DNA of 64,000 bases, from the NCBI GenBank assembly GCA_011087865.1, contig JAALKW010000001.1:45475-109474 (forward strand), in the 5' to 3' direction. The notes beneath the pieces are model-generated. The model did not search any database. It saw only the letters and a list, made by a program, of their open reading frames with translations, and was not told where the DNA came from. The position numbers were made by a program, and so were the translations under genes. Every line of letters starts with the position of its first letter. Position 1 is the first letter of the stretch. Origin of the DNA: Legionellaceae bacterium. GTDB lineage: Bacteria > Pseudomonadota > Gammaproteobacteria > Legionellales > Legionellaceae. This document shows, in pieces, positions 51,825 through 61,483 of this stretch.

Positions 51825-53975
51825 ATGCGTCGTTTTAGACGATTTGGCATGATGCTGTTTTGTGTTTTGTATTTCAGTGTATTATATGCTGAGGGTACAC
51901 GAGTGCTTAATAATCCGTATCCTGAGAGTGAATCAAAAGAGCGAGTGTATTACAGTTCATTCGCAGAGCAACCTAAAACACTCGATCCTGCACGTTCTTA
52001 TGTCGTGAATGAGCTCTTGTTTACCGAGCAAATTTATGAACCTACGTTACAGTATGATTATCTTAAGCGACCTTATGAGCTCACGCCTAGAACACTCACT
52101 AAAATGCCAGAAGTACGTTATGAAACTAAAAATGGAAAAGTGGTTGCGAGTATTTACACGGTGCATATTCAGCGGGGTATCTTATACCAACCGCATCCTG
52201 CTTTTGCGCAGTTACCCGATGGAGGGTATCAATATTACCCATTAGCACCTGGATTTTTAGCACGTCATGGCATTAAAGTTTTGTCTGATTTTAAAGCTTT
52301 AGGCACACGTGAACTGGTCGCAAACGATTATGTCTATGAAATTAAGCGCTTGGCGAATCCTGCGGTTAATTCGCCTATTTATGGCTTGATGAGTGAGTAT
52401 ATTGAAGGCTTTAAAGCGTATGCGAAGCAATTACCAAAACATGGGCACGCCCATCAATATCTAGATTTACGGCAATATGATTTAGCGGGTGCTTATGCGC
52501 TGGATAAATATACTTATGAAGTGCGTTTAAAAGGTGAATATTCACAGTTCATGTATTGGCTTGCGATGCCTTTTTTTGCACCCATTCCATGGGAAGCTGA
52601 CAGGTTTTATGCGCAACCTGCCATGCGAAATAGTAACTTAGGCTTTGGTTGGTATCCTGTTGGAACAGGGCCGTTTATGTTGGTTGAAAATAATCCAAGT
52701 AGTCGGATGGTGCTGGTAAAAAATCCAAATTATCGCGAGGTTTATTATCCTGGTGTTGGTACTGACACGGATAAAGCAAAAGGCTATTTAACGCATGCCG
52801 GCAAGCGTATGCCTTTTATTGATAAAGCGGTGTATACACTTGAGAAGGAAGCCATTCCAAGATGGATTAAATTTTTACAAGGATATTTTGATTTTTCAGG
52901 ACTAACAGCCGATAGCTTTGATTCAGCCGTTCAAATTACACCGGAAGGTGAGCCTATACTCACGCCTGAAATGCGCGATCGAGGCATTCGCTTGACAGAA
53001 GTGAATGAACCCATGATTCGTTATATTGGTTTTAATATGCTAGATCCAATCGTTGGTGGTAAAAGCATGCGTGCACGTAAGCTTCGGCAAGCCATAGCCA
53101 TTGCGATTAATTTTGAGGAAAATATAGCCATTTTTTTAAATGGAAGAGGAACATTGGCACAAGGTCCGATTCCACCCAGTGTATTTGGTAGCTTAGAAGG
53201 GAAAGCTGGGATTAATCCTTATGTATATACCTGGGGTGAGCATGGACCTGTTCGGCGACCTATCAAAGAAGCGCGCGCTTTAATGCGTGAGGCAGGTTAC
53301 CCAGGCGGACGTGATCCAAAAACAGGACGCGCTTTAATATTGCATTATGATGTGGCTGCAACAGGTGGTCCGGAAGAAAAAGCAGCACTCAATTGGATGC
53401 GTAAACAGTTTCGTAAAATAGGCATATCACTTGATGTTCGAGCGACACATTTTAATCGTTTCCAAGAAAAAATTCAGAGTGGTAATGCGCAAATATTTAC
53501 ATGGGGATGGATTGCAGATTACCCTGATCCAGAAAATTTCATGTTTTTATTTTATGGCCCTAATGCGCGTCATCCGCATGGTGGGGAAAATTCAAGTAAT
53601 TACGCTAACCCGGCTTATGATCAATTATTTTTAAAAATGAAAAATCGCCCCAATGATAAAGAGCGCCAAGTATTAATTAATCAAATGCTTGAACACTTGC
53701 GTTATGATGTACCCTGGATATTTGGCTTACATGGAAAAAGCATTATGTTAAGTCAGCAATGGACCTCACCCATGAAGTCTGATTCTCTCGTGAGTGATAT
53801 TTTAAAGTATATTGCCGTGGATGTACCCCTGCGTAATCAATTACGTGCCCGATGGAATCCACCTGTTTGGTGGCCTATTGGGTTATTTGGCTTATTATGT
53901 GTTTTGTTTTTGTTGCCGTTTGTACATGCATATTATAAACGTCAAAAAAGTCCTGTATTGAGAATTGAGCCATGA
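51825..53975 (+). CDS. ABC importer substrate-binding protein (oligopeptide family 5) with C-terminal membrane anchor
   Basis: This 716-residue protein has a signal peptide (about 1-22). The DppA/OppA-like domain has SFAEQPKTLDPARSYVVNELL, YPVGTGPFML, IRYIGFNMLDPIVGGKSMRARKLRQAIAIAI and WGWIADYPDPENFMF. It is longer than usual (about 530). The last 45 residues form a hydrophobic segment (IGLFGLLCVLFLLPFVHAYY) that would tether it to the inner membrane. It is the first gene of a three-gene importer. Its stop overlaps the permease start by four bases. The substrate is probably peptides. Confidence 0.9.
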   Translation: MRRFRRFGMMLFCVLYFSVLYAEGTRVLNNPYPESESKERVYYSSFAEQPKTLDPARSYVVNELLFTEQIYEPTLQYDYLKRPYELTPRTLTKMPEVRYETKNGKVVASIYTVHIQRGILYQPHPAFAQLPDGGYQYYPLAPGFLARHGIKVLSDFKALGTRELVANDYVYEIKRLANPAVNSPIYGLMSEYIEGFKAYAKQLPKHGHAHQYLDLRQYDLAGAYALDKYTYEVRLKGEYSQFMYWLAMPFFAPIPWEADRFYAQPAMRNSNLGFGWYPVGTGPFMLVENNPSSRMVLVKNPNYREVYYPGVGTDTDKAKGYLTHAGKRMPFIDKAVYTLEKEAIPRWIKFLQGYFDFSGLTADSFDSAVQITPEGEPILTPEMRDRGIRLTEVNEPMIRYIGFNMLDPIVGGKSMRARKLRQAIAIAINFEENIAIFLNGRGTLAQGPIPPSVFGSLEGKAGINPYVYTWGEHGPVRRPIKEARALMREAGYPGGRDPKTGRALILHYDVAATGGPEEKAALNWMRKQFRKIGISLDVRATHFNRFQEKIQSGNAQIFTWGWIADYPDPENFMFLFYGPNARHPHGGENSSNYANPAYDQLFLKMKNRPNDKERQVLINQMLEHLRYDVPWIFGLHGKSIMLSQQWTSPMKSDSLVSDILKYIAVDVPLRNQLRARWNPPVWWPIGLFGLLCVLFLLPFVHAYYKRQKSPVLRIEP

Positions 53976-54949
53976 TTTTTTATTTTTTAAGACGTATTTT
54001 ATATGCTTTGCCTATTTTAATCGGCATTAATTTATTAACGTTTGCACTCTTTTTTATGGTCAACTCACCGGATGATATGGCAAGAATGCATCTGGGTCAG
54101 AAACATATTACCGAGTCAGCTGTGAATGCTTGGAAAGTAGAGCGGGGGTACAATTTTCCATTATTTTATAATCCAGACGTGACGGGTTTAAATCAATTGA
54201 AAGACACGCTTTTTTTTAAAAAATCGGTGCGATTATTTGTTTTTGATTTTGGATTTTCAGATGCAGGCCGTGATATTCGTGCTGATGTTTCAACGCGTAT
54301 GTGGCCAAGCCTTGCGATTGCTTTACCTTCTTTTTTGTTCGGCTTATTGATTAATATCATGTTTGCGATGTTATTGGTTTTTTTTAGAAGCAGCTATTTA
54401 GATTTAAGTGGCGTTATTTTTTGTATTATTTTAATGTCGATTTCAAGCTTGTTTTATATCATGGGCGGGCAATATTTATTTGGGAAAATGCTGCGGCTTG
54501 TGCCTATTTCCGGCTACGATCATGGCGTGGATAGTTTTAAATTTATTTTATTGCCGGTCATGGTCTCCGTCGTGAGTGGGCTTGGTGCAGGTGGGCGTTG
54601 GTACCGTACTTTATTTTTAGAAGAAATGCATAAAGATTATGTGAAAACAGCACGAGCAAAAGGGCTTTCTGAGCGGCGCGTATTATTTGGTCATGTTTTA
54701 AAGAATGCCATGTTGCCTATTTTAACCGGTATCGTTGTTATTATTCCGTCATTATTTATGGGTAGTTTGGTGTTAGAGTCTTTTTTTGGCATTCCAGGGC
54801 TTGGCAGTTATATGATTGATGCGATTTATCAACAAGATTTTGCCATTGTGCGAGCCATGGTTTTTTTAGGATCGGTGTTATATTTATTCGGATTAATGCT
54901 GACGGATTTGTCGTATATTTGGCTTGATCCGCGTGTGAGGTTTTCATGA
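53972..54949 (+). CDS. ABC importer permease (OppB/DppB-like)
   Basis: This 325-residue permease begins MIFYFLRRILYALPILIGINLLTF, typical of OppB-type subunits, and has about six helices. The cytoplasmic EAA loop is DYVKTARAKGLSERRVLFGHVLKNAMLP, the contact to the ATPase. The C-terminal FGIPGLGSYMIDAIYQQD is also typical. It overlaps both neighbouring genes by four bases. It works with the OppC-like subunit encoded downstream. Confidence 0.92.
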   Translation: MIFYFLRRILYALPILIGINLLTFALFFMVNSPDDMARMHLGQKHITESAVNAWKVERGYNFPLFYNPDVTGLNQLKDTLFFKKSVRLFVFDFGFSDAGRDIRADVSTRMWPSLAIALPSFLFGLLINIMFAMLLVFFRSSYLDLSGVIFCIILMSISSLFYIMGGQYLFGKMLRLVPISGYDHGVDSFKFILLPVMVSVVSGLGAGGRWYRTLFLEEMHKDYVKTARAKGLSERRVLFGHVLKNAMLPILTGIVVIIPSLFMGSLVLESFFGIPGLGSYMIDAIYQQDFAIVRAMVFLGSVLYLFGLMLTDLSYIWLDPRVRFS

Positions 54950-56298
54950 ACCGTGATTGGCTATGGAGTGATGGGTGTTTTTTAGGTGTGCTGTTCGTGA
55001 GCTTATTTTTTATGATATATGGCTGTCGAAAATCACATCATAGACTTGCCTTTAGGCGTTTGTTTGAAAAACCTGTTGCGGTTAGTGCTTTAATTTTATT
55101 ATTATTTTTTCTTGTGGTCGCTGTATTAGATTCGATTCCAGAAGTGATGAAGCAAGACAAGGAAAGCAGTGATACACGGCATGTGACACTGTTAGATCAA
55201 GTGCTTGCACCACTCGGTACGGTCGATGAGAAAACGTACTCAGCGCCATTGGCATTGCATTCATATGTCACTGAAACCACCTGGATTGATGGTGTGGCCG
55301 AGCAAGTGTATCCAGCATTGATTTACCCTAACGCTCGGTTTAAAAATAGCCGGGATATAAAAGCGTATTGTTTTAAAATGCTTGAAAAATCGGTATTAGA
55401 CAGTTTTATTTTTGTTTTTGGGTTAGCCGCTATGGTGTGGGGTGCGCGCTGGATGTTTGGGCGCGATTTAGGGTTTGTTCCCAGTGCGCCGTTTTTTGCA
55501 AGTTTGGTCACGTTATTTTTTGGTATCGCTGTTGTCCTTATTTTTTATTATATTTCACGTGAATTACATGTTTTTGGCACTGGAAAAATAGGACAAGATA
55601 TTTTCTATCATGCTGTTAAGAGCATTCGAACAGGGCTTGTTATTGGTATTTTAACAACAGTATTCATGATGCCACTCGCTTTATCTTGTGGTGTGGCTTC
55701 AGGATATTGGGGCGGGCGTGTGGATGATGTAGTGCAGTATATTTATACAACATTAAGCTCTATACCAGGGGTGTTATTAATTACAGCATCGGTCCTGTCT
55801 ATTCAGACTTATTTGGCAAATCACCCGGAGCGCTTTTCAAGTTTATCGGATGATGCGGATGCACGTTTATTGGCTTTGTGTTTTATTTTAGGAATGACGA
55901 GCTGGACCACATTGTGTCGATTGATTCGGGCTGAAGTTTTAAAATTACGAGAGATGGATTTCGTATTAGCAGGCAAAGCCTTAGGCACGCGGGATTTAAA
56001 AATCATGACCAAGCACTTGCTGCCTAATGTCATGCATTTGGTTTTAGTGACCATGGTCCTAGACTTTAGTTTTTTAGTGCTTGCGGAGGCTTTATTGGCT
56101 TATGTTGGTGTTGGGGTATCACCCATGACAATTAGTTGGGGGAATATGATCAATGCCGCAAGACTTGAATTGTCACGAGAGCCTGTGGTCTGGTGGCCTA
56201 TACTCGCGGCATTTGGATTTATGTTTATGTTAGTCCTTGCAACTAATATTTTTGCTGATGCTGTACGTGATGCATTTGATCCACGGCAAGAGGTTTGA
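54946..56298 (+). CDS. ABC importer permease (OppC/DppC-like) with an enlarged N-terminal region
   Basis: The EAA loop is DFVLAGKALGTRDLKIMTKHLLPNVMH (about 345-370). The C-terminal ALLAYVGVGVSPMTISWGNMI is typical of OppC permeases. The family is usually about 300 residues, and this one has 450. The extra part (about 60-210) includes a second membrane pair and a periplasmic stretch with SYVTETTWIDGVAEQVYP. No ATPase gene follows (yhbY and hslO are on the other strand), so OppD/F-like subunits must come from elsewhere. Confidence 0.9.
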   Translation: MNRDWLWSDGCFLGVLFVSLFFMIYGCRKSHHRLAFRRLFEKPVAVSALILLLFFLVVAVLDSIPEVMKQDKESSDTRHVTLLDQVLAPLGTVDEKTYSAPLALHSYVTETTWIDGVAEQVYPALIYPNARFKNSRDIKAYCFKMLEKSVLDSFIFVFGLAAMVWGARWMFGRDLGFVPSAPFFASLVTLFFGIAVVLIFYYISRELHVFGTGKIGQDIFYHAVKSIRTGLVIGILTTVFMMPLALSCGVASGYWGGRVDDVVQYIYTTLSSIPGVLLITASVLSIQTYLANHPERFSSLSDDADARLLALCFILGMTSWTTLCRLIRAEVLKLREMDFVLAGKALGTRDLKIMTKHLLPNVMHLVLVTMVLDFSFLVLAEALLAYVGVGVSPMTISWGNMINAARLELSREPVVWWPILAAFGFMFMLVLATNIFADAVRDAFDPRQEV

Positions 56299-56339
56299 TT
56301 AATCTATAAGTATGATCTAAAAATACTCTAATGATTTTT

Positions 56340-56621
56340 TTATTTTTCTTTTTTCTTTCGATAAATAATTGCAGTACTACCAATGAGTTGGATAAATTCA
56401 GCTTTTAATGCTGCACATAAACGCATTGAAATCGCTTTGCGATCGGCTTTATCTTCGCCGTTTACTTTGACTTTAATTAATTCATGCGCTTCTATGGCAT
56501 AATTTGCTTCTTTAATCAGTGCTTCAGTGACACCGTGGGCGCCGATAATAATCACAGGTTTTAAATGATGTGCTAAAGCTTTCAGCTTATTTTTTTGAGA
56601 GATATTCACAAATTTTTCCAA
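56340..56621 (-). CDS. yhbY: RNA-binding protein YhbY
   Basis: This 93-residue CRS1/YhbY (CRM) domain protein has LKALAHHLKPVIIIGAHGVTEALIKEA (GxxG-like loop), HELIKVKVNG and QLIGSTAIIYRKKKEK. It binds pre-50S ribosomal RNA in bacteria. It is the usual length. In many gammaproteobacteria yhbY is near ftsH-rlmE, whereas here it is followed upstream by hslO. It lies 29 bases after the hslO stop on the same strand, possibly in one transcript. Confidence 0.93.
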   Translation of the reverse strand: MEKFVNISQKNKLKALAHHLKPVIIIGAHGVTEALIKEANYAIEAHELIKVKVNGEDKADRKAISMRLCAALKAEFIQLIGSTAIIYRKKKEK

Positions 56622-56649
56622 TTAAATAATAGTGGCAGATTATTGCACG

Positions 56650-57492
56650 TTAATGCTTAATAAACAAACGCTTGATTTCATCGGCATTAAATTCAAAATG
56701 GTTATTACAATATTCACACGTGACTTCAATCAAGCGATTGGCTTTTAAGATCTCAAGCGCTTCGCTTTCGCCGAGCACAGAAATAGCATTGAGCATTTTA
56801 TCGGCATTGCATGGGCAATAAAAATCAACGGGATGAGGATCAAATAATTGAATGGTTTCCTCATGAAATAGATTTTTCAAAAGCATTTCAGTCGGCCAGT
56901 TTATGAGCTCTTTATCCGTAATGGTGTTTGCCAATGTTTGAATATTTTGCCATTGATCTTGATCTTGTATTTCAGCGGGCAATTGTTGTAATAACAGACC
57001 AACTGCTGTTTTTGTATGATGATCATAAGCAAGCCAAAATCGTGTTTCTAGTTGCTCTGACTGTAAAAAATAATGTTCGAGTGATTGACTAATAGATTGA
57101 TGTTGAATCGGTACAATGCTTTGATATTGCTGATGATTTTTATTTTTTTTGATGGTGATAACCAGCTGGCCTTTTTCAAAGTCATGTTTAATATGATCGG
57201 GTAAGCTTTCTTCGTCCCATTTTGCAGTACCACGCATTCTATATTGATTATCGCATTTAGCGACCAGCATTTTGAGGGGACCTTGGCCTTGGAATTGCAG
57301 GGTCAGTTGCCCATCATATTTTAAAGTGGCTGAAAGCAAGGTGGTTGCACATAAAGTTTGACTGAGCAAATCACAAATATCATGTGTAAAATGATGCTGT
57401 TGTAAAATGGTTTTTAGTGTTTTATCTAATCTAATGATTTCACCACGTACACAGGTATTTTTAAAAATAAATCGTTGTAATGTATCGCTCAT
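56650..57492 (-). CDS. hslO: 33 kDa chaperonin Hsp33 (redox-regulated)
   Basis: This 280-residue protein has the Hsp33 N-terminal core (RFIFKNTCVRGEIIRLDKTL, LQFQGQGPLKMLVAKCD). The four zinc cysteines lie at the C-terminus: CPC (Cys226, Cys228) and CEYC (Cys259, Cys262). Oxidation releases the zinc and activates the holdase, in the known family mechanism. It supports survival of oxidative burst. It shares the strand with yhbY. Confidence 0.94.
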   Translation of the reverse strand: MSDTLQRFIFKNTCVRGEIIRLDKTLKTILQQHHFTHDICDLLSQTLCATTLLSATLKYDGQLTLQFQGQGPLKMLVAKCDNQYRMRGTAKWDEESLPDHIKHDFEKGQLVITIKKNKNHQQYQSIVPIQHQSISQSLEHYFLQSEQLETRFWLAYDHHTKTAVGLLLQQLPAEIQDQDQWQNIQTLANTITDKELINWPTEMLLKNLFHEETIQLFDPHPVDFYCPCNADKMLNAISVLGESEALEILKANRLIEVTCEYCNNHFEFNADEIKRLFIKH

Positions 57493-57563
57493 ATATGTCT
57501 ACAATTAAAATTTAAGTGATTGAAGAGGCATCTTAATGAAATTGGAGCATACGTCAACATGCC

Positions 57564-57878
57564 TTAGGATATAGTACATATGCTACTTTTGGTTTTTTCT
57601 GATTCTGCTTCTGTTTCTGATTCTGATTCTGATTCTTGTTTTGGTTCTGCTTCTGCTTCTGATTCTTGTTTTGTTTCTGGTTCTGGTTCTTGGTGATTAA
57701 ACATCTTGTAATCATTAAGTGTGTGGGTTGAGAAAAAGGCTGAATAGGCTTCAAGGGCCTCATCTTCTGTTAAGGTCGTATTATTTTTTTTTGGAAAAGC
57801 GAGGTAGAGCGGATCCATATCGGATAAATCTTGTTGGCTTGGCACGCTTTTAGTGTTTAGTTGCATGGACTTTGGCAT
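57564..57878 (-). CDS. Small acidic repeat protein ending in a CaaX box
   Basis: This 104-residue protein has an N-terminal part (MPKSMQLNTKSVPSQQD) with no signal peptide. Residues about 64-92 are Glu/Ser/Gln/Ala/Lys repeats (PEPETKQESEAEAEP) encoded by TTCTGA-like hexamers on the plus strand near 57598-57690. The last four residues are CTIS, a good fit to the eukaryotic prenylation motif (Cys, aliphatic Ile, Ser at the end). Host prenyl transfer would anchor it to membranes, as known for some Legionella effectors. That role is inferred. It lies just before dnaE on the opposite strand. Confidence 0.6.
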   Translation of the reverse strand: MPKSMQLNTKSVPSQQDLSDMDPLYLAFPKKNNTTLTEDEALEAYSAFFSTHTLNDYKMFNHQEPEPETKQESEAEAEPKQESESESETEAESEKTKSSICTIS

Positions 57879-58023
57879 AATAGGTAACCTGTAGGTTAAG
57901 TTAAAAACGCAGGTGTTTTTTAATGGTCATATAGTAATACGTAAGACCAGAACCGTCAATTCAAGTTAATCTTATAGAGCAGTGAATTCTATTTTTAAGA
58001 TTAAAACACGAGAGATTTAAGGC

Positions 58024-61000
58024 ATGTCAGAGTCACGTTTTGTACATTTAAGAGTACACACTGAATATTCACTGCTGGATGGTATGGTGCGTATCAAGCC
58101 ACTCATGCAAGCCGTGGTTGAACGTGGAATGAATGCGGTTGCGGTGACGGATTTTTGTAATTTATTTGCTGTTTTAAAAACGTTTCAGGCCGCCCTTAAT
58201 GCAGGCGTTAAGCCAATTTTAGGTGCTGATTTACCGTGTCATGATCCGGATGAAAATCCAGCTGAATTTACATCACTCGTATTGCTCTGCCAAAACATGA
58301 CAGGATATCGTAACTTAACGCGTTTGGTGTCCCGTGCGTATTTGGAAGGACAATATCAGGGCTCACCACGTATTCAATATGATTGGTTAACGGGTGAGGC
58401 AACAGATGGCTTAATTGCGCTTTCAGGCGCCTCTAAAGGTGAAATAGGGCAGGCTTTACTATCAGATGATCTTGAAAAAGCGCGTGCTATTGCAACTCGC
58501 TTAGCCACACAGTTTCCAAAGCGATTTTATTTAGAAATACAGCGTGTAGGACATGCGGATGAAGTTTTATATAACGAGCGAGTGGTTCAACTTGCAGATG
58601 ATTTAAATTTACCACTGGTTGCGACAAATGCGGTGTGTTTTTTAGAGCGGTTTGAATTTAATGCGCATGAAGCACGTGTATGTATTCATGAAGGCTATAC
58701 ACTCGCAGATAAAAGACGGCCGAAACAGCATACAGAAAAACAATCACTAAGAACCGCTGATGAAATGTGCACTTTATTTTCTGATTTGCCTCAGGCTATT
58801 GAAAATACAGTTGAAATTGCGAAACGTTGTTCGGTTGATTTACCGCTTGGAGAAGTGTATTTGCCGAGTTTTCCAATGCCTGAAAAATTTTCAGAAGAAA
58901 CTTATTTGACGCATTTGGCAGAACAGGGCCTGATGGCGCGCATGAAAAAGTCCGTATTATCTGAAGTAAGTGAAGCGCATCAAGCACGTCTTAAAATAGA
59001 ATTATCTGTAATCCATGAAATGGGGTTTTCGGGTTATTTTTTAATTGTTGCTGATTTTATTCAATGGGCTAAAAAAGAAGGGATTCCTGTTGGGCCTGGC
59101 CGGGGGTCGGGTGCGGGTTCTTTGGTGGCATATGTCTTACAAATTACTGATTTAGATCCCTTAGAATATGACTTACTGTTTGAGCGATTTTTAAACCCTG
59201 AACGGGTTTCTATGCCTGATTTTGATATCGATTTTTGTATGGATGGTCGTGACAGGGTGATTGAATATGTTGCCGAGCGTTATGGGCGTGACAGTGTGTC
59301 GCAGATTATTACGTTTGGTACCATGGCGGCAAAAGCCGTGATACGAGATGTAGGACGTGTGCTTGGGCATCCGTATGGGTTTGTGGATAAGCTTGCAAAG
59401 TTGATACCGTTTGAAATTGGCATGACGCTTAAAAAAGCGATGGAACAAGAAGCTGAACTTGAAGCACGTTATACCGAAGAAGAAGAAGTAAAAAGTCTCA
59501 TTGATTTGGCTTTATCTTTGGAGGGTATCACACGAAACGCAGGGAAACATGCCGGAGGGGTTGTGATAGCGCCCTCAGCTCTGACTGATTTCACGGCGGT
59601 TTATTGTGAGGAAGGTTCAACACAACAGGTGAGCCAGCTCGATAAAGATGATGTTGAAGCCGCAGGCTTGGTCAAATTTGACTTTTTGGGGCTTAAAACA
59701 TTAACGATTATTGACTGCGCACTGAAACGTGTCGACACGACCATGCGTATCGAAGATATCCCGCTAGATGATCCAAAAACACTGGCTTTAATCAGTGCTT
59801 GTCAAACCACTTCTGTTTTTCAGCTGGAGTCGCGTGGCATGAAAGATTTAGTTCATCGTCTGCAGCCTGATTCGTTTGAAGAAATTATTGCATTGGTTGC
59901 GCTTTACCGACCAGGACCACTTCAGTCAGGTATGGTCGATGATTTTGTGGATAGGAAACATGGACGTGCGCCTATTGTTTATTTGCATCCTGATTTAGAG
60001 CCTATTTTGAAGCCCACCTATGGGGTTATTTTATATCAAGAGCAAGTGATGCAAATCGCACAGGTGCTTGCCAATTATACGCTGGGTGGTGCTGATTTAT
60101 TACGGCGTGCTATGGGTAAGAAAAAACCAGAAGAAATGGCCAAGCAACGTGTTATTTTTACGGAAGGTGCAACAGCGCGAGGCATTGATAAAAAAATTAG
60201 TACCGCTATGTTTGATTTAATGGAAAAATTTGCGGGCTACGGATTTAATAAATCACACTCGGCAGCTTATGCTTTAATTGCCTATCAAACAGCATGGCTT
60301 AAAGCCCATTATCCAGCTGCTTTTCTGGCCGCTGTTCATTCAGCTGATATGGATAATACAGATAAAGTAGATATGCTCATCCGAGAGTGTAAAAGCATGG
60401 CTCTCGTGGTTAAAGCACCGTCTGTTTTGCATAGTGAGTATGAATTTAAAGTCGCTGACGATAAAACACTGATTTATGGCTTGGGTGCACTGAAAGGTGT
60501 GGGTGAGGGAGCGATTCAATCTATTTTGGATGCGCGCACTGACATTGGGGCCTCAAAAGATTTATTTGATTTTTGCTCTCATATCGATTTACGCCGGGTG
60601 AATCGCCGGGTATTAGATGCGCTTATTAAAAGTGGCGCATTTGATGCATGGGAGATTGAGCGTGCCACTTTATCGGCCTCTCTTGAGCAGGCCATGCAGC
60701 GAGGGGCCGATTTTCATGCGAACCAAAACACAGGACAAGGTGATTTATTTGATTTATTTGAAGAGGCGGATGAGCCGCCGCCTTATACTCATGTGCGTCC
60801 ATGGTCTTCAAAGCAGTGTCTAAAAGGTGAAAAAGAAACGCTTGGTTTTTATTGGAGCGGGCATCCTGCTTTAATTTATCAACAAGAATTTGGCGAAAAA
60901 ATACAGCCGATTGCAAGTCTTGCGACAAGCTTGGTAAAAAAAGTACGTGTTTGTGCGTTGATACGTGGACTCCGGCGCATTACAACAAAACGAGGTAAGC

Positions 61001-61449
61001 AGCTGCTAATTTTAACATTGGAAGATGGCAGCGAAGTGATGGATGCTGTTGCCTTTTCTGAAGTGGTGGATGCCGCAGAAACACCACCTGTAGTGGGTGA
61101 CATGCTCGTTGTCGAAGGTGAAGTAGGGGAAGATAAATTTACAGGTGGGGTTCGATTAACGTTAACGGGTTTATATTCAATTGCTGAGGCCCGTACACGT
61201 TTTTCAAAGTGTATGGTATTGCATTTAACCCCTGATAATGTAGAACAGTTTGAGCCATTACGTGTTTTACTCGCGGAATATCCTGGTCGATGCGGCGTTC
61301 AAATTCAGTATAAAAATGGTGAGGCTGAGCAATTACTGCCGCTACCACAAAAATTTGGTGTGCTGCCTGAAGATCATTTGTTAGATGCACTCATGCAATT
61401 ACTGACGCCAGAATCTGTGCGTGTTTGTTATGAAGGTGAGGCGGGATAA
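58024..61449 (+). CDS. dnaE: DNA polymerase III subunit alpha
   Basis: This 1141-residue replicative polymerase has the full length and layout. The PHP domain begins FVHLRVHTEYSLLDGMVRI. The catalytic Asp triad includes PDFDIDFC. GPGRGSGAGSLVAYVL and KKKPEEMAKQR follow. The OB-fold region near 980-1060 is VRVCALIRGLRRITTKRGKQ. Known family roles are chain synthesis in the holoenzyme with the beta clamp. E. coli has 1160 residues. Confidence 0.98.
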   Translation: MSESRFVHLRVHTEYSLLDGMVRIKPLMQAVVERGMNAVAVTDFCNLFAVLKTFQAALNAGVKPILGADLPCHDPDENPAEFTSLVLLCQNMTGYRNLTRLVSRAYLEGQYQGSPRIQYDWLTGEATDGLIALSGASKGEIGQALLSDDLEKARAIATRLATQFPKRFYLEIQRVGHADEVLYNERVVQLADDLNLPLVATNAVCFLERFEFNAHEARVCIHEGYTLADKRRPKQHTEKQSLRTADEMCTLFSDLPQAIENTVEIAKRCSVDLPLGEVYLPSFPMPEKFSEETYLTHLAEQGLMARMKKSVLSEVSEAHQARLKIELSVIHEMGFSGYFLIVADFIQWAKKEGIPVGPGRGSGAGSLVAYVLQITDLDPLEYDLLFERFLNPERVSMPDFDIDFCMDGRDRVIEYVAERYGRDSVSQIITFGTMAAKAVIRDVGRVLGHPYGFVDKLAKLIPFEIGMTLKKAMEQEAELEARYTEEEEVKSLIDLALSLEGITRNAGKHAGGVVIAPSALTDFTAVYCEEGSTQQVSQLDKDDVEAAGLVKFDFLGLKTLTIIDCALKRVDTTMRIEDIPLDDPKTLALISACQTTSVFQLESRGMKDLVHRLQPDSFEEIIALVALYRPGPLQSGMVDDFVDRKHGRAPIVYLHPDLEPILKPTYGVILYQEQVMQIAQVLANYTLGGADLLRRAMGKKKPEEMAKQRVIFTEGATARGIDKKISTAMFDLMEKFAGYGFNKSHSAAYALIAYQTAWLKAHYPAAFLAAVHSADMDNTDKVDMLIRECKSMALVVKAPSVLHSEYEFKVADDKTLIYGLGALKGVGEGAIQSILDARTDIGASKDLFDFCSHIDLRRVNRRVLDALIKSGAFDAWEIERATLSASLEQAMQRGADFHANQNTGQGDLFDLFEEADEPPPYTHVRPWSSKQCLKGEKETLGFYWSGHPALIYQQEFGEKIQPIASLATSLVKKVRVCALIRGLRRITTKRGKQLLILTLEDGSEVMDAVAFSEVVDAAETPPVVGDMLVVEGEVGEDKFTGGVRLTLTGLYSIAEARTRFSKCMVLHLTPDNVEQFEPLRVLLAEYPGRCGVQIQYKNGEAEQLLPLPQKFGVLPEDHLLDALMQLLTPESVRVCYEGEAG

Positions 61450-61483
61450 TAATTAATAAAATATAATATATAGATACATAGGG

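Noticed and set aside
57554..57763. Second minus-strand frame rich in Gln, Asn and Lys over the repeat tract
   Set aside because: It is an alternate frame of the same hexamer repeat; the frame ending in CTIS has the better N-terminus and start.
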